From: Rhizophagus clarus
Taxonomy: Eukaryota > Glomeromycota > Glomeromycetes > Glomerales > Glomeraceae
DNA: 64,000 bases
NCBI GenBank assembly: GCA_015698045.1
Contig: BLAL01000086.1
Coordinates: forward strand, 620,001 to 684,000
Reading direction: 5' to 3'
In this document: piece after piece, positions 46,197 through 57,363 of the stretch
How the letters are laid out: each line of letters begins with the position of its first letter
Numbering within the stretch: the stretch's first letter is position 1
Position numbers and translations under genes: made by a program
Notes under the pieces: model-generated
Told to the model about the DNA's origin: nothing
Databases searched by the model: none
Seen by the model: the letters and a program-made list of their open reading frames with translations, nothing else

Positions 46197-46420
46197 TATG
46201 AAATTAAAGTATTATATTGAATAAACGCATATTGAAATTATTATAAATGCGAACAGAAATTTTATCAGTTAATTTTTCTGATTCTGATGATGAAATCGAA
46301 AAATTTTTATTGGCTAATTTTTTGTTCGATCATGTGACATTGATCATTTAAATAATCACAATCAGAATTGATTTTTTTACATACATACTGATTGCATACA
46401 CTATTTTAAAAATGGTGATA

Positions 46421-47545
46421 ACTGAATACCCAAAATATTAAAAATTTAAAAATTAATACTGTTATAAGAATACTAATCTTTCAATATACTTTACAAAAAT
46501 TTAAAATTTTAAACGATAAATATTATATCTAGAGTTATAAAAAATAAAGCACAATTATTTTCAACCGTTCTGAACAACTTACTTAGCACAAGAAGTTGAT
46601 TTCATTTAACCAAAAATAGCAAAATTACACTTTAAAATTAAAAATCAAATAAATGATAAATAATTGAAAGTACAAAACTTGGTCGCATTTCACAAATATT
46701 AATCCAAACATCCTATAATTTTTATTTAAGTAGATTTGACCCCGCTGAACAACTTTACTTAAGTGGAAAAAAGCGATTTCATTTGACCAAAGTGGTGAAA
46801 TCATGCTCCAAAGTTGCAAAACAGATTTTTACGAAAAAATTGATAATACAAAAATAGCCAATACTCCATGAATATTATGCCAATCATTATAAAAATTAAT
46901 ATGCAAGTAGATTCAATCCTGCTGAACAACTTTACTTAAGCGAAAAAAAGTGAATTCATTTGTCCAAAGTAATGTAATTACATCCTGAAGTTAAAAAAAA
47001 AAAAAAAAAATTTTGGAATTAGTATTGTTTGAAAAATACAAATTTCTTCATAAATATTATGCTTAGCCTTAAGAAAATTAAGATCTGAGTACTTTTTACA
47101 TTGCTAAACAGCTTTAATTAAATATAAAAAGTGATTTTATTAAATTAAAATTTATTTTATATATAGTTAAATTTAGTAAACAAAAAACAAGAATAAGAGA
47201 ATTAATATTATAAAAAATGTATTTTTTTATAAATATAATATTTAATTTTATGATAACTAAAGTGTATAAAAACAATAATATATTGAAAAAAGAAAATATC
47301 TTTTTAAAAAAATTTTTAAAAGTACGAGTGAAATTAAAATTTTTTCTTATATAATATATATGTAGTATGAAATCACCTCTTGCTACGCAAAATCTATATA
47401 TAACTTTAACAATTTTAACTCTCTATTACGCATCTATAATTACGACTTTTTTTATATTTTGCTTTTTAATAAGCAAAATTCTATATGACTTAAAAAAAAT
47501 TTTATATGATAAATAAGCAAATTTTTTTGTTACCTATATATATAT
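46421..47545. repeat. Element A interior: degenerate ~175-180-bp tandem repeats
   Basis: About four units share 'gctgaacaactttacttaag', 'gaaaaaagcgatttcatttg' and 'accaaagtggtgaaat' (about 46570, 46745, 46920 and 47100). 47380-47540 carries 'taagcaaaattctatatgac'-type motifs that also occur, inverted, beside the left end of A. Non-coding. Confidence 0.7.
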
Positions 47546-47569
47546 CACAGGTTGAATGAAAAAAAATCG

Positions 47570-48578
47570 TCAAAAATCGGCAGTCCAATTTTTAACCGAT
47601 TTTTGGATATATTTGTCTGATTTGTGGCTTTTTAAAGCCGATTTTATGGCGCGAATTGTTTGTGATCGGAAATACGTTATTTATGAACAAAAAATCAGAA
47701 TGCCGATTTTGGCAGATTTTGCGAAAATCGGCATTCCGATTTTAAAATAAACATGTCGATAGCTAAAAATAAGACTGCCGGTTTATAGCTATATTTGTCC
47801 TATTTATGGCATTTTGCTGCCGATTTTATGGTACGTATTGTTGGCAATCGGAAATTCTTTTATTTTTATCGACATAAATCGGAATACCGTTTTAAAATTA
47901 TAATTGCCGATTCTCGCAAAATCAGAACGCCGATTTTTAAATAATCATGCCAAATCTCCTAAAATCAGATTATCAAGTTTAATTCAGTATAAACATTTCA
48001 AAAATAGTTTATGCCGATTTATATATCGGATCTTTCTATTATCGATTTTCTCATAATTCATAATTACTATTATTGTCCGGTTTTTTAGCTCGGTATAAAC
48101 ATTTCAAAAATAGTTTATGCCGATTTATATATCAGATCTTTCTATTATCGATTTTCTCATAATTCATAATTACTATTATTATCTGGTTTTATTTTATTTT
48201 TCCATTTTCGATAATTGATTTATATTTAATATTTAATATGTATGATATATAATATGTATGCTATTATTTTATAATATATACTGCAATTTATGATATATTT
48301 ATTATTATTATATTATTATATTGTCCATATTATTATTATTATATTACTATATTGTTCTTATTATTATATTATTATTATGTATAGAATGTTTATATAAAAT
48401 ATATTAAAATCATATTTATCTCGTCATGTTACTTATAAATGGCTATAAAATAACCAGTGCTCTAAAAAAGAGATTAATAGGATAGAAACGATATTAGAGA
48501 GTTAATTTATAAACAACGGAATTTAAATCACTCAAAATACAAGCAGTTGATTTTAAATGATGAAACAAATACCTAAAT
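47570..48578. repeat. Left subterminal region of CACTA copy 2
   Basis: Mirror of 14089-15096: CCGATTTT/AATCGG motif cluster to about 47990, then the ~105-bp direct repeat (about 47985-48190), then AT microsatellite-like sequence. No gene. Confidence 0.75.
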
Positions 48579-50628
48579 TTATGTACGTCTTCTGATATCA
48601 ACCGGTACTTCTAAGTAAAAGGGACCTTGGTGCTCATCTACTTCTAAATTACCATTATTATCATCGTTTTGTTCTTCATTAGTTCCATCATTTTTATCAG
48701 CATTACCATTATTGCCATCATCGTTATTATCACCATTACCATTATTGTCATCATCGTTATTATCATCATTACCATTATTATCATCATCGTTATTATCACC
48801 GTCGTTATTCTCATCATCATCATCATCATCAGATTCTGGTTCAATCCACCTTGATGATATCCACCAATTAGCCATGTCTTGTGTTAGTCTGCTTTTTTTA
48901 TCGATATCATCTAGACGGTAACGTTTGCGACTTAACCCGGTTTCGATGCTTACTCCGATCTCATCCGCTCGAAATAAGATTCTTTTAACCTAATGATAAA
49001 TTTATAACTTATTAGCATAAACGCCTATGTTTTAAACTTTCGCAACTTTACGTACTCTAGAAGACCTCCACTCCTTATTGTGAATCTTAATTACAGAATT
49101 TGTACTTATCAACCTTCCTGATCTTATGTTATCGTTACGCTCTTCATTTGCCAGAACTTCGTCTTCAGTAGACCATTCATCTGAATGGACTTCTGCGGTA
49201 TTTACTGCCTTTTCGCAATCTTTAATAAATACTTCCCTAGTCATATTTTCAGGACGACAATCATCTAGAATGCTGTCTTGCATGAAGATCATGTGTTGGA
49301 GACCTTTGCGTCTTCTTGTCATTTTCTATTAAAGAGTAAATTAAAATAATTAATAGATTATATACATTGTCATTTTAAATAATGAATTTCACACCTGATC
49401 TCTCCTCGACGTCATGTGTTGCCGTTTATTGTGTTCATCTATCTTACCCTCCTTTTTTAATTTCCAAATCTCCCGCCGTGATTTGTGTAGCTGTTTTATT
49501 ACTTTTAAAAGTTCTGTATCGTATACCTCTAATGAAGGAGGCATCGCTGCTTTAACGGCTGGTAGAAGCTTCTTATTTATCGACTTTTTTTGTTTACTAA
49601 ATGTCTTTGACGTGTCGAAAAGAATCAACGAATCGAGGTTGTTTATAATATGGATTACCTCATCCTATTTAATATAACACTCATTTTTTAACGATCAATA
49701 CAAAAGAGAAATATTTAATAAAATAAAGATATATTTACATGAACGGTTTTTTTGAAATTTTTATCAGTTATTGGAGGAAGGGCACGCCGATTCTCTCTGG
49801 ACAGAACTGGGGATAGGCTTCTATTTCTTGGTCCTTCACTCGTTCTTTCTTCCATTAGCACTTCCACACGTTTGGTAAGATTTGAAATCATGCTTCTTAA
49901 TTCGCTGACTTCTCTGTTGTTAGCACCTATTATAAATCAGTATTTAATATAAATCATTTAGTATAAAAAATTTTACGTGCAAGTAAGTAAAGAAACGTGA
50001 AAGAAATACTACCGCTCGCTGGAGGTGAAGAAGAAGGAATTGTTAAAGATAGATCGGTTAAAGATCCTATAACAATAACGTTAAATTGGTATAGTATAAG
50101 TAAAATGAAATTTAATTAGCACTAATATAAAACAATATTACTTTTTGTAATTGATCTCCCTCTAGAGATATTTTGATAGTTTCGATTATGTTGAGATTGA
50201 GAGCGTGATTGATGTCGATGAGGGGAATGAGAGCGAAATCGAGATCGACGTTGATGGGAACGAGAATGATGGGAACGATGAGGGGAGCGAGATCGACGTT
50301 GATGAGAATGAGAATGATGGGAACGATGAGGGGAGCGAGAGTGATGGGAACGCGATCTTTAGGAATGATGAGGGGAGCGAGAGCGATGGGAACGCAATCG
50401 TTGGGATTCGGAATGATAATAACGAGATTTGGATTGAGATGGGTAAGATCGAGGTTGACGAGTCATTGAGCGAGATTTTGAGCGACTACGAGATCGATTA
50501 ATATGAGTTTGATGCCGAGATTGATGAAATTGGGAACAGGAACTAGATTCATTTTGTTGAGATCTAATATGAGGATGAGAGCCATCACAAGAAATAGGAA
50601 TTAAATTTAAAGGTTTGAATTTTCTCAT
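48579..50628 (-). pseudogene. Second gene of CACTA copy 2 (SR / coiled-coil / acidic tail)
   Basis: Exons 50628-50142, 50066-50013, 49926-49739, 49664-49395, 49325-49056 and 48989-48579 give 559 codons. All six splice junctions and exon lengths match copy 1 except exon 1, which is 42 nt (one 14-residue unit) shorter. An in-frame TAA at 50361-50359 in the SR repeat replaces a sense codon. Exons 2-6 stay open, with only a few amino-acid differences from copy 1. Preservation of splice sites in both copies supports a real gene rather than chance ORFs. Proposed TnpA-like role is inference. Confidence 0.75.
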
Positions 50629-52306
50629 TATGATATTTGATAATTTGATAATTTAAAGATTAAACAAGAAACAAAGGCTCTATATATAACCGTTACTTAC
50701 GTCTTCTGAACCATTTTCATTATCGTCTGATTAAAATAAAAGATAGATTAAATTAATAAGACTCGTTATCATTTAATAAAATATATCGCTATCAATATTA
50801 ATTAAAATAAATCAATAAATTAAATAAACTTGATATTATATCGCTTTCAATTAATTAAAATGTATTATTTAAAATAATCAGTAAACTACATTAATTAAAT
50901 TAAGATAAATCAATCAATATTTAAATATATTAGTAAACTAGATATTATATCGCTATCAATTAATTAAAATATATCAATAAACTAAATATTATAGCGTTAT
51001 CAATTAATAGAATATATCAATAAATTAATTAAAATATATCAGTAAACAATTAATAATTAAAAATATCAATAAATTAATTAAAATATATCAATAAAGTATA
51101 TCAATGAATTAATTAAAATATATTAATAAACTAAATATTATATCATTATCATAAATAACATGTCCAAATTAGTAATAACACATTTGAAGCTTGATAAAGT
51201 TATACTTACGGAAGCTGGTTTTTCCGACAGGAAATATAATTGGCGAAAAGAAATATGCTTACTTTGTTAAGCCGACGAAAATAAGGCGAAAAATAAGGCG
51301 AAAAATATCGTCAACCATTAACGAAAAAAATGAAAGGCAACAAAGAAAATTTGTTGCATCGTACTAAAACGTGGAGAAAAATGAAAGAAAGCGTGGTAAA
51401 CGTACGCAAATGTACCATACTCACGAGCAAATTTATAGTAAACGTAAACAAATTGGAAATCACCGATTTGTAGAACGTGCATGGTAAACGCGGTAAATGT
51501 AAACAAACTTTATAGCTCCTGCCAATCACGTCGGGTGACATTTATGCACTATCTAGTCACGTGGTATTAACAAACTGTACGTCTATGCCAACTGCCAAGG
51601 GCAAAAGAAGAATTAAAGATTTATTAAAACAATTCTATTAATTAACAAGTAATTTTAACCATGACTGATTGTTAGAATAAACGTATATATGCTATAACTC
51701 AACGTATTATTGTAAGCGACTCAATAAAAGATAAAATAATAAATATTTGATATCTCGTTAACAGCTTTAAATGATACTGATGTACTAGAAATTGACGACT
51801 TGAAAGAAAATATATAAAAAAAAATGAAATATAGTTTTTCCTAATTTTTGATATATTTGAAAGAATAGGCCAAGTGTTAAATTTTGATGTTGTTGCAGTT
51901 GCGAACAACTAAGACACTTTTTTTATAACTCTCGCATTTTGATCTGTGAATAGGAAATTACTACATCTCTACTTAAATTATTTGGATCTTTCGAATTCGT
52001 GATGATATATGAGATTTATTAGTAAGTCGATTGACATGTTTCAAGAATCAGATTAATTGAATTTGAAAAAATTTTCTAGTATAATTATACCCCTTAATAC
52101 CAAATTTAATTAGAGAATTAGCAAAAATAAAATTATATTTTAGTATTTGATAAAATACATTGGTCTTGACATCATTGTCATGTGTTATTATCAAAATAGC
52201 TTAATTACCAAGCTGTGCCTTGACAAAAATGGACCAAGAATCGGGATTGCTGAACCAATTAGATTGATTTGCAATTCCTTAAAAAAAAAAAAAAAAAAAA
52301 AAAAAA
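50629..52306. promoter_or_regulatory. Divergent inter-gene region of CACTA copy 2
   Basis: Counterpart of 10313-11996 with the same AT-rich 'aattaattaaaatatatcaa' repeats, GTAAAC motifs and A-tract beside the transposase ATG. Few differences from copy 1. Confidence 0.55.
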
Positions 52307-55300
52307 ATGTCAGAATCTCTAGATACAAGAACCAGAACCAAAGTGCATTGTTTCTGTAAAGAATGTAACGGTAAATTGGTTGATCCAAGGACTAAACTGA
52401 AACATGAGTTAAAATATAAATTAAAATCTAATGCGAATAATAATTTTGGTAACAATTATCAAGAAGGTTCTTCAAATGTTATATCATCTGATGCTGTTGA
52501 TGAAGATGTAATGGAATGCGACCCAATACAAGGGATAAATGATACATCACCTGATATAACTGAACAATTATCCGAAGATATTGAACAATTGTCCGAAGAT
52601 ATTGAACCATTGTCTGAAAATATTGAACCATTACTCACAAGAAACTATTTCTTTTTAACAAAGAAGACATCTATACATGAATCGGCAAAACATCGAACAA
52701 TAAAGAAAGGAAAAATATCTGATCTTGTTCTTGAAAATTTATTATTGGATAATGTAAGAAACGAGAATGATCAAGATGGGGATTCTGAAGATGATGACGA
52801 TAAAAATGGAGATACTGAAGATAGCGATTCTAATTATTCCGATGATTATGAAGATGATGACGATGAGGAAGTCAATTTTGCATCAACAGATTTCGATGAC
52901 GGCGAACCAATTCTTCCTAACATTAACATTAATGATAATTATACTTGGACTATTTTGTGGATATTACAATATCAACAACGATTTAAACTTTCCAATGTAG
53001 CTATAGATTCTTTGTTCAAGTTCTTAAGATTTTTTCTTTTGACAATAGATGAAAATAAATTTTCATCTTTTCCTTCCTCTTTATATATGGCTAAAAAGGT
53101 GTTGGGGATATCCACAACGATAATTAAATATGCAGCCTGTGACAGATGTCACAAATTATATGATATAAAAGAATTATTAGACAATACTGAAATACCAACT
53201 TGCAGTTTTGTAAACTATCCAAATCACAGAATAGAACGATTTCGACAACAATGCAATAACCCTCTATTAACAAAAATAGATAGTAATAATAGTAGTAATA
53301 ATCCCATTTTCTGTCCGATAATGACATTCCTGTTAATAAATATTAAGCAACAATTGACCCTTTTTTTTAATCGCAAAAATTTTGAAATGTCATGTTGGAA
53401 GTGGTCAGAAAGGAAAAACAGAACTGAAGCTTTATTCAATATCTATGATGGTAGGGTCTGGAAAAGTTTTACAGATGATGATGGTGCGCTGTTTTTTACA
53501 AAAGAATTTGCCGATACTCATATCAGATTAATGTTAAATATGGATTGGTTCCAGCCATTCGTAAATTCACAATATTCTGTTGGTGTGATTTATGCCATTT
53601 TTTGTAATTTGCCGCGTAATGAACGCTTCAAGCCACATAATATTCTCACACTAGCAGTAATGCCTGGTCCGAAAGAACCAAGCCAACATGAAATTAACAA
53701 TTATTTGTATCTGATCGTTAACCAGTTAAATCGTTTGTGGAATGGCTATTTTATAAAAACAAACGAACACAACAACAGTTGATTTATCCGTGGTGCAATC
53801 ATTGGCTGTTCTAGCGACGTCCCTGCATCTCGGAAATTATGTGGTTTCATCTCGGCTCGTATTGCATGCTACTGATGTTACAAATCGGCAAATTTTATAA
53901 ACAATCAACCAAATTTTGGGGGTTTGCAGATTTAGACGACTGGTTTGTTAAGCGAGATATTAATGAAATAAGAGAAAAAGCAAGTGAGTGGAAACAATGT
54001 GCAACTGAAGAAGCACGAAGAGCCCATATCTCTGAACATCATGTTCGCTGGTCAGAGATATACCGCTTGCTTTATTTTAATCCTGTTCGCTTTTACGTGG
54101 TTGATCCTATGCATTGCCTTTTTCTCGGTGTTGCGAAATGGATCGTAACGAAACTCTGGATAGGCGAAGGTATATTAAATAACGAAAAGCTCAAAATTAT
54201 GCAAGAGAGAGCTGACATGATAAAGTTCCCAAGTGACCTTGGACGCCGCCCTGTCAGAATAGCTACCGGTGAAGGATTCTCAAGTTTCACGGCGGACATG
54301 TGGAAAACCTTCATGTTAATTTTTGCAATACCTATCACATGGAGTTTCCTTGGATACATCGACCGAAAAATTCTTGCATATTTCGTGCGCGCTTGCAAGA
54401 TCTTAACAAACCGAGAGCTACAAAAAAATATGTTAAATGAAGCGTTTACAAGACTGATAGAGATGAACAAATTAATTGAACAAAAATATGGTCAAGAAAA
54501 AATAAGTCCTAATCTGCATCTCTGTCTCCATATCTGTGAATGCGCATTAGACTATGGTCCTTTGTCCTCATTCTGGTGTTATAGCTTTGAACAGATGAAT
54601 GGAATTTTAGGTACGTGATTTAATTTTTCTGATTTGAAAATCGCAATGTTATTAATTATTTTTAAAAATTGTAGGTTCTTATAATAATAGCAGACGTAAT
54701 ATTGAACCTGAACTACTAAGAATTATGTCTGAAAATACAATCCTTCAATACTTCCTCTCAAATTGTGACAACGATCACTTATTTTCCTCCTTGGAGATAA
54801 TAGAACCAAGAAAATCTGTTGGCAGCTTGGCTGCACTTGATGATTTTGCGAGCGATGAGTATCAAAATTTTATAAGACTATCTCTTATTGAGGAAGATTC
54901 GGCTTACGGAACGGAATGTTTTCCTGGGTTGCTAATGAAACCACGCAAAGAAACTACTCTTCCAAACCAAATTTTGGACCTACTGGTAGAATTTTATAAT
55001 AATTTGTATAATGATTATTGTTTCATCTCCATCTACTCTATAATAGGTTCAAATAACGGTACTGTTGTAAACCCTAGAATTATACAATATGGGAGAATAA
55101 GAATTGGGACGGACATATATGGTTCTGTTCAAGCTGCTCGTCACAAAAAATCCTCATATATATTAGCTCGATTTGTACATTATGATGGATCGATCGATGT
55201 TTATCCCGGTCAAGTACAATTTTATTTTGAGCATACTATTCATTTAAATAGTTTACGATCATTAACCCATTCATTAGCGTTAGTCAAATGGTACAAACCG

Positions 55301-55522
55301 GTTCAAGATCATAGTACAAGATATTATTGCCAAGTAGATAACGACATAAAATCATGTAATATGGAATTATGGACAAATGAGTTTTATGATATGAGAAGAG
55401 ACAGTATTATACCCATACATCATATAATAGGAAAATTTATTAAATGTAATTTTGATACTGGGACGAGAAAAATAAAAGAATATATGGCTGTGATTCCTTT
55501 AAATAAAAAAATTTCGTTTTAA
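52307..55522 (+). pseudogene. Tnp2-type CACTA transposase, copy 2, two nonsense mutations and a frameshift
   Basis: Exon 1 is 52307-54610 and exon 2 is 54675-55522, with the same 64-bp intron as copy 1. The intact N-terminus (MSESLDTRTRTKVHCFCKEC) supplies the start missing from copy 1, directly after 27 A. Lesions: TGA at 53780-53782 and TGA at 53873-53875, both where copy 1 has CGA (Arg), and loss of one G from a G6 run at 53918-53922. The catalytic signature DPMHCLFLG is still present downstream in the shifted frame. The encoded peptide can therefore not span the core. Compared with copy 1 the remaining protein differs at only a few percent of positions. Confidence 0.93.
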
Positions 55523-57315
55523 AAACTTTATATAATATAAAATAAATTATATGTAAAATCGGAATGGCGAATTCAATTATAGCATTTGTATTTGATTAAA
55601 TTATAACAATCATTTTTTTTGGCACAAGAATAACGATAAAGGTTACATATACCATAATTAATTCTAACCGCGTGAAAAATCAGATAATTCAGATAACAAG
55701 AGATCTTATTTTGAGCCGGCAAAGTTGTATTGCAAATCGGTCTTTTATTACGGCATTACGATACAAGTACCATACTTTGTGATTAATAACTCTAATCATG
55801 TAATAATTTTTAGATATCAAAGGTTTATTTTATTTTAATTAAATATCATATAAAGTATAAAACAATTATTCTGGCTATATAAATACATTTAAGGCCGGCA
55901 AAGCTGTATTGCAAATCGGCCCTTCTTATTTGAAAAGGGTAACAATTACATTAAATTAATACGGCACTTATTCAAAAATGTTTAAAAATGTTGCAACTTA
56001 ATTCTCCAATAATCATCATTGTTATAATCAAGTTACTTACGACTTAAGCCTACTTTGATTATAAATAAAACGGCACTTCGCACAGACAAAGCTCATGATA
56101 TATGAGTTATCCCATCATGCCTATTTTACCCCTTGATAAAGGATTTTCGTTGCATGTACTTTCCTAATCAATGATAATCAAAGTTACTTACGACTTAAGT
56201 CTACTTTGATTATAAATAAAACGGCACTTCGCACAGACAGAGCTCATGATATATGAGTTATCCCATCATGCCTATTTTAACTATGATTAAAGAATTTACA
56301 TTATTATTGTAAATATTTTACTCATAAGTCATAATGATATCTATTTAGACTTCGACGAATAATGCGACAGAGGAGGCAGAATTATCATAACCAAAATTCA
56401 AAGCGAGAGGTCTATGTATAGTAAATAGATCATCAACTTTGGTACCAGAGTTATTTACAAACTTTAGGTGGCCACCTAGCCCACCTTTCCTATAACACAC
56501 TATGTACGACGGCAAACGGTATAGGAGGCAGACTCTTCTTTCAGAAAGAAAGTTTTTTTTTGAAAAAAAAAAAATAGTACAATTAAATAGCGTTTAATTA
56601 AATGTGATTAATTAACTTTTTAGGAATAGGCCTTATCAATGCGATCTCATCAGTTTCGATTATCACTGTTCAACCTTATGAATACTTCAGTTATTGTTTG
56701 TGAAATCGAACCAACTGGGAATTCAATGTACAAAACAAGTAGAATATTTAGAATAGTATCTTATATTTATTAGTATAATAAATAATTTCAAAAATCCTAT
56801 GATGTAAAATTACGAAATATTACAATTTAAATATCGGCAAAGGCTATTTTAAATAGAGTAAAATCTTTATTCGACCTGTGTCAAAAGCGGTAAAGTTTAC
56901 ACTAAATATAATATCTCCGGTTTAAATATCGGCATTTAATTAAAAAAAGGTAAAAATCGGCCGCTAAAATCAGCATTTCTGGATGAAAAATCGGAAGTTA
57001 ACAAAAATCGGCAAAAAATTAGTAAAATAATCGGCAAAGCCTTATTGAAGTCGGCAAGGGAATTTTAAATAAGATAAAATCCTTTATTCGAACTATATGA
57101 AAAGGGTAAAGTATATAATAAATATAATATCTCCGGTTTAAATATCGGCATTTATTTAAAAAAAGGTAAAAATCGGCCGCTAAAATCAGCATTTATGACT
57201 GAAAAATCGGAATTTAACAAAAATCGGCAAAAATAGATATGGCTATACTAAAATAAGCAAAATTTGGCATATTCTATATTGAAGTCGGCAAGGCTATTTT
57301 AAATAGAGCAAAATC
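55523..57315. repeat. Right subterminal region of CACTA copy 2
   Basis: Mirror image of 5300-7095. It contains the doubled ~105-bp segment (about 56025-56280) and the doubled AATCGGC-rich segment (about 56830-57310). Function as in copy 1. Confidence 0.75.
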
Positions 57316-57363
57316 CAATTTTTTTTCATTCGACCTGTGTATTGTTTGGGATCCTGTTTCATT

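Larger units (their letters stand above)
42882..46418 (+). mobile_element. Tc1/mariner (DD34E) transposon nested in element A
   Basis: Inverted ends TCACCATTTTCAAAATGGTA (left) and, reverse-complemented, TCACCATTTTTAAAATAGTG (right), with match continuing through TATGCAAT. TA flanks both ends (42880-42881 and 46419-46420). It carries a four-exon transposase on the plus strand and a convergent second gene on the minus strand, both with stops. The TIRs have diverged, so it is not a very recent insertion. Confidence 0.82.
47546..57339 (+). mobile_element. CACTA-type transposon, copy 2, 9794 bp, inverted relative to copy 1
   Basis: Nearly identical to copy 1 over its whole length but in the opposite orientation, with its own 3-bp duplication TAT (47543-47545 and 57340-57342). 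The left TIR has one change (CACAGGTTGAATG) and the right TIR matches the CACAGGTCGAATG consensus. Differences from copy 1 include many C/T and G/A substitutions, one fewer 42-bp unit in the SR gene, a shorter A-tract and a 1-bp deletion in the transposase. It landed inside the right TIR of element A. Confidence 0.95.
42632..57355. mobile_element. Element A: non-autonomous, ~30-bp TIRs, 8-bp duplication, with two nested insertions
   Basis: The left end AGGACCCCAAACAATATATA and the right end, reverse-complemented as AGGATCCCAAACAATA, are flanked by GTTTCATT (42624-42631 and 57356-57363). The right TIR is interrupted by CACTA copy 2. Removing that copy and one TAT rejoins a terminus matching the left TIR at 28 of 30 positions. 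After also removing the Tc1-like insert, about 1.4 kb of non-coding sequence remains, so A is non-autonomous. An 8-bp duplication fits hAT and some other superfamilies; the AGGAYCCC terminus is not diagnostic. Confidence 0.85.

Noticed and set aside
5276-57339. The two CACTA copies as one segment duplicated in the assembly
   Set aside because: Different target duplications (ATT and TAT), different flanks, a repeat-unit difference and independent stop mutations show separate insertions.
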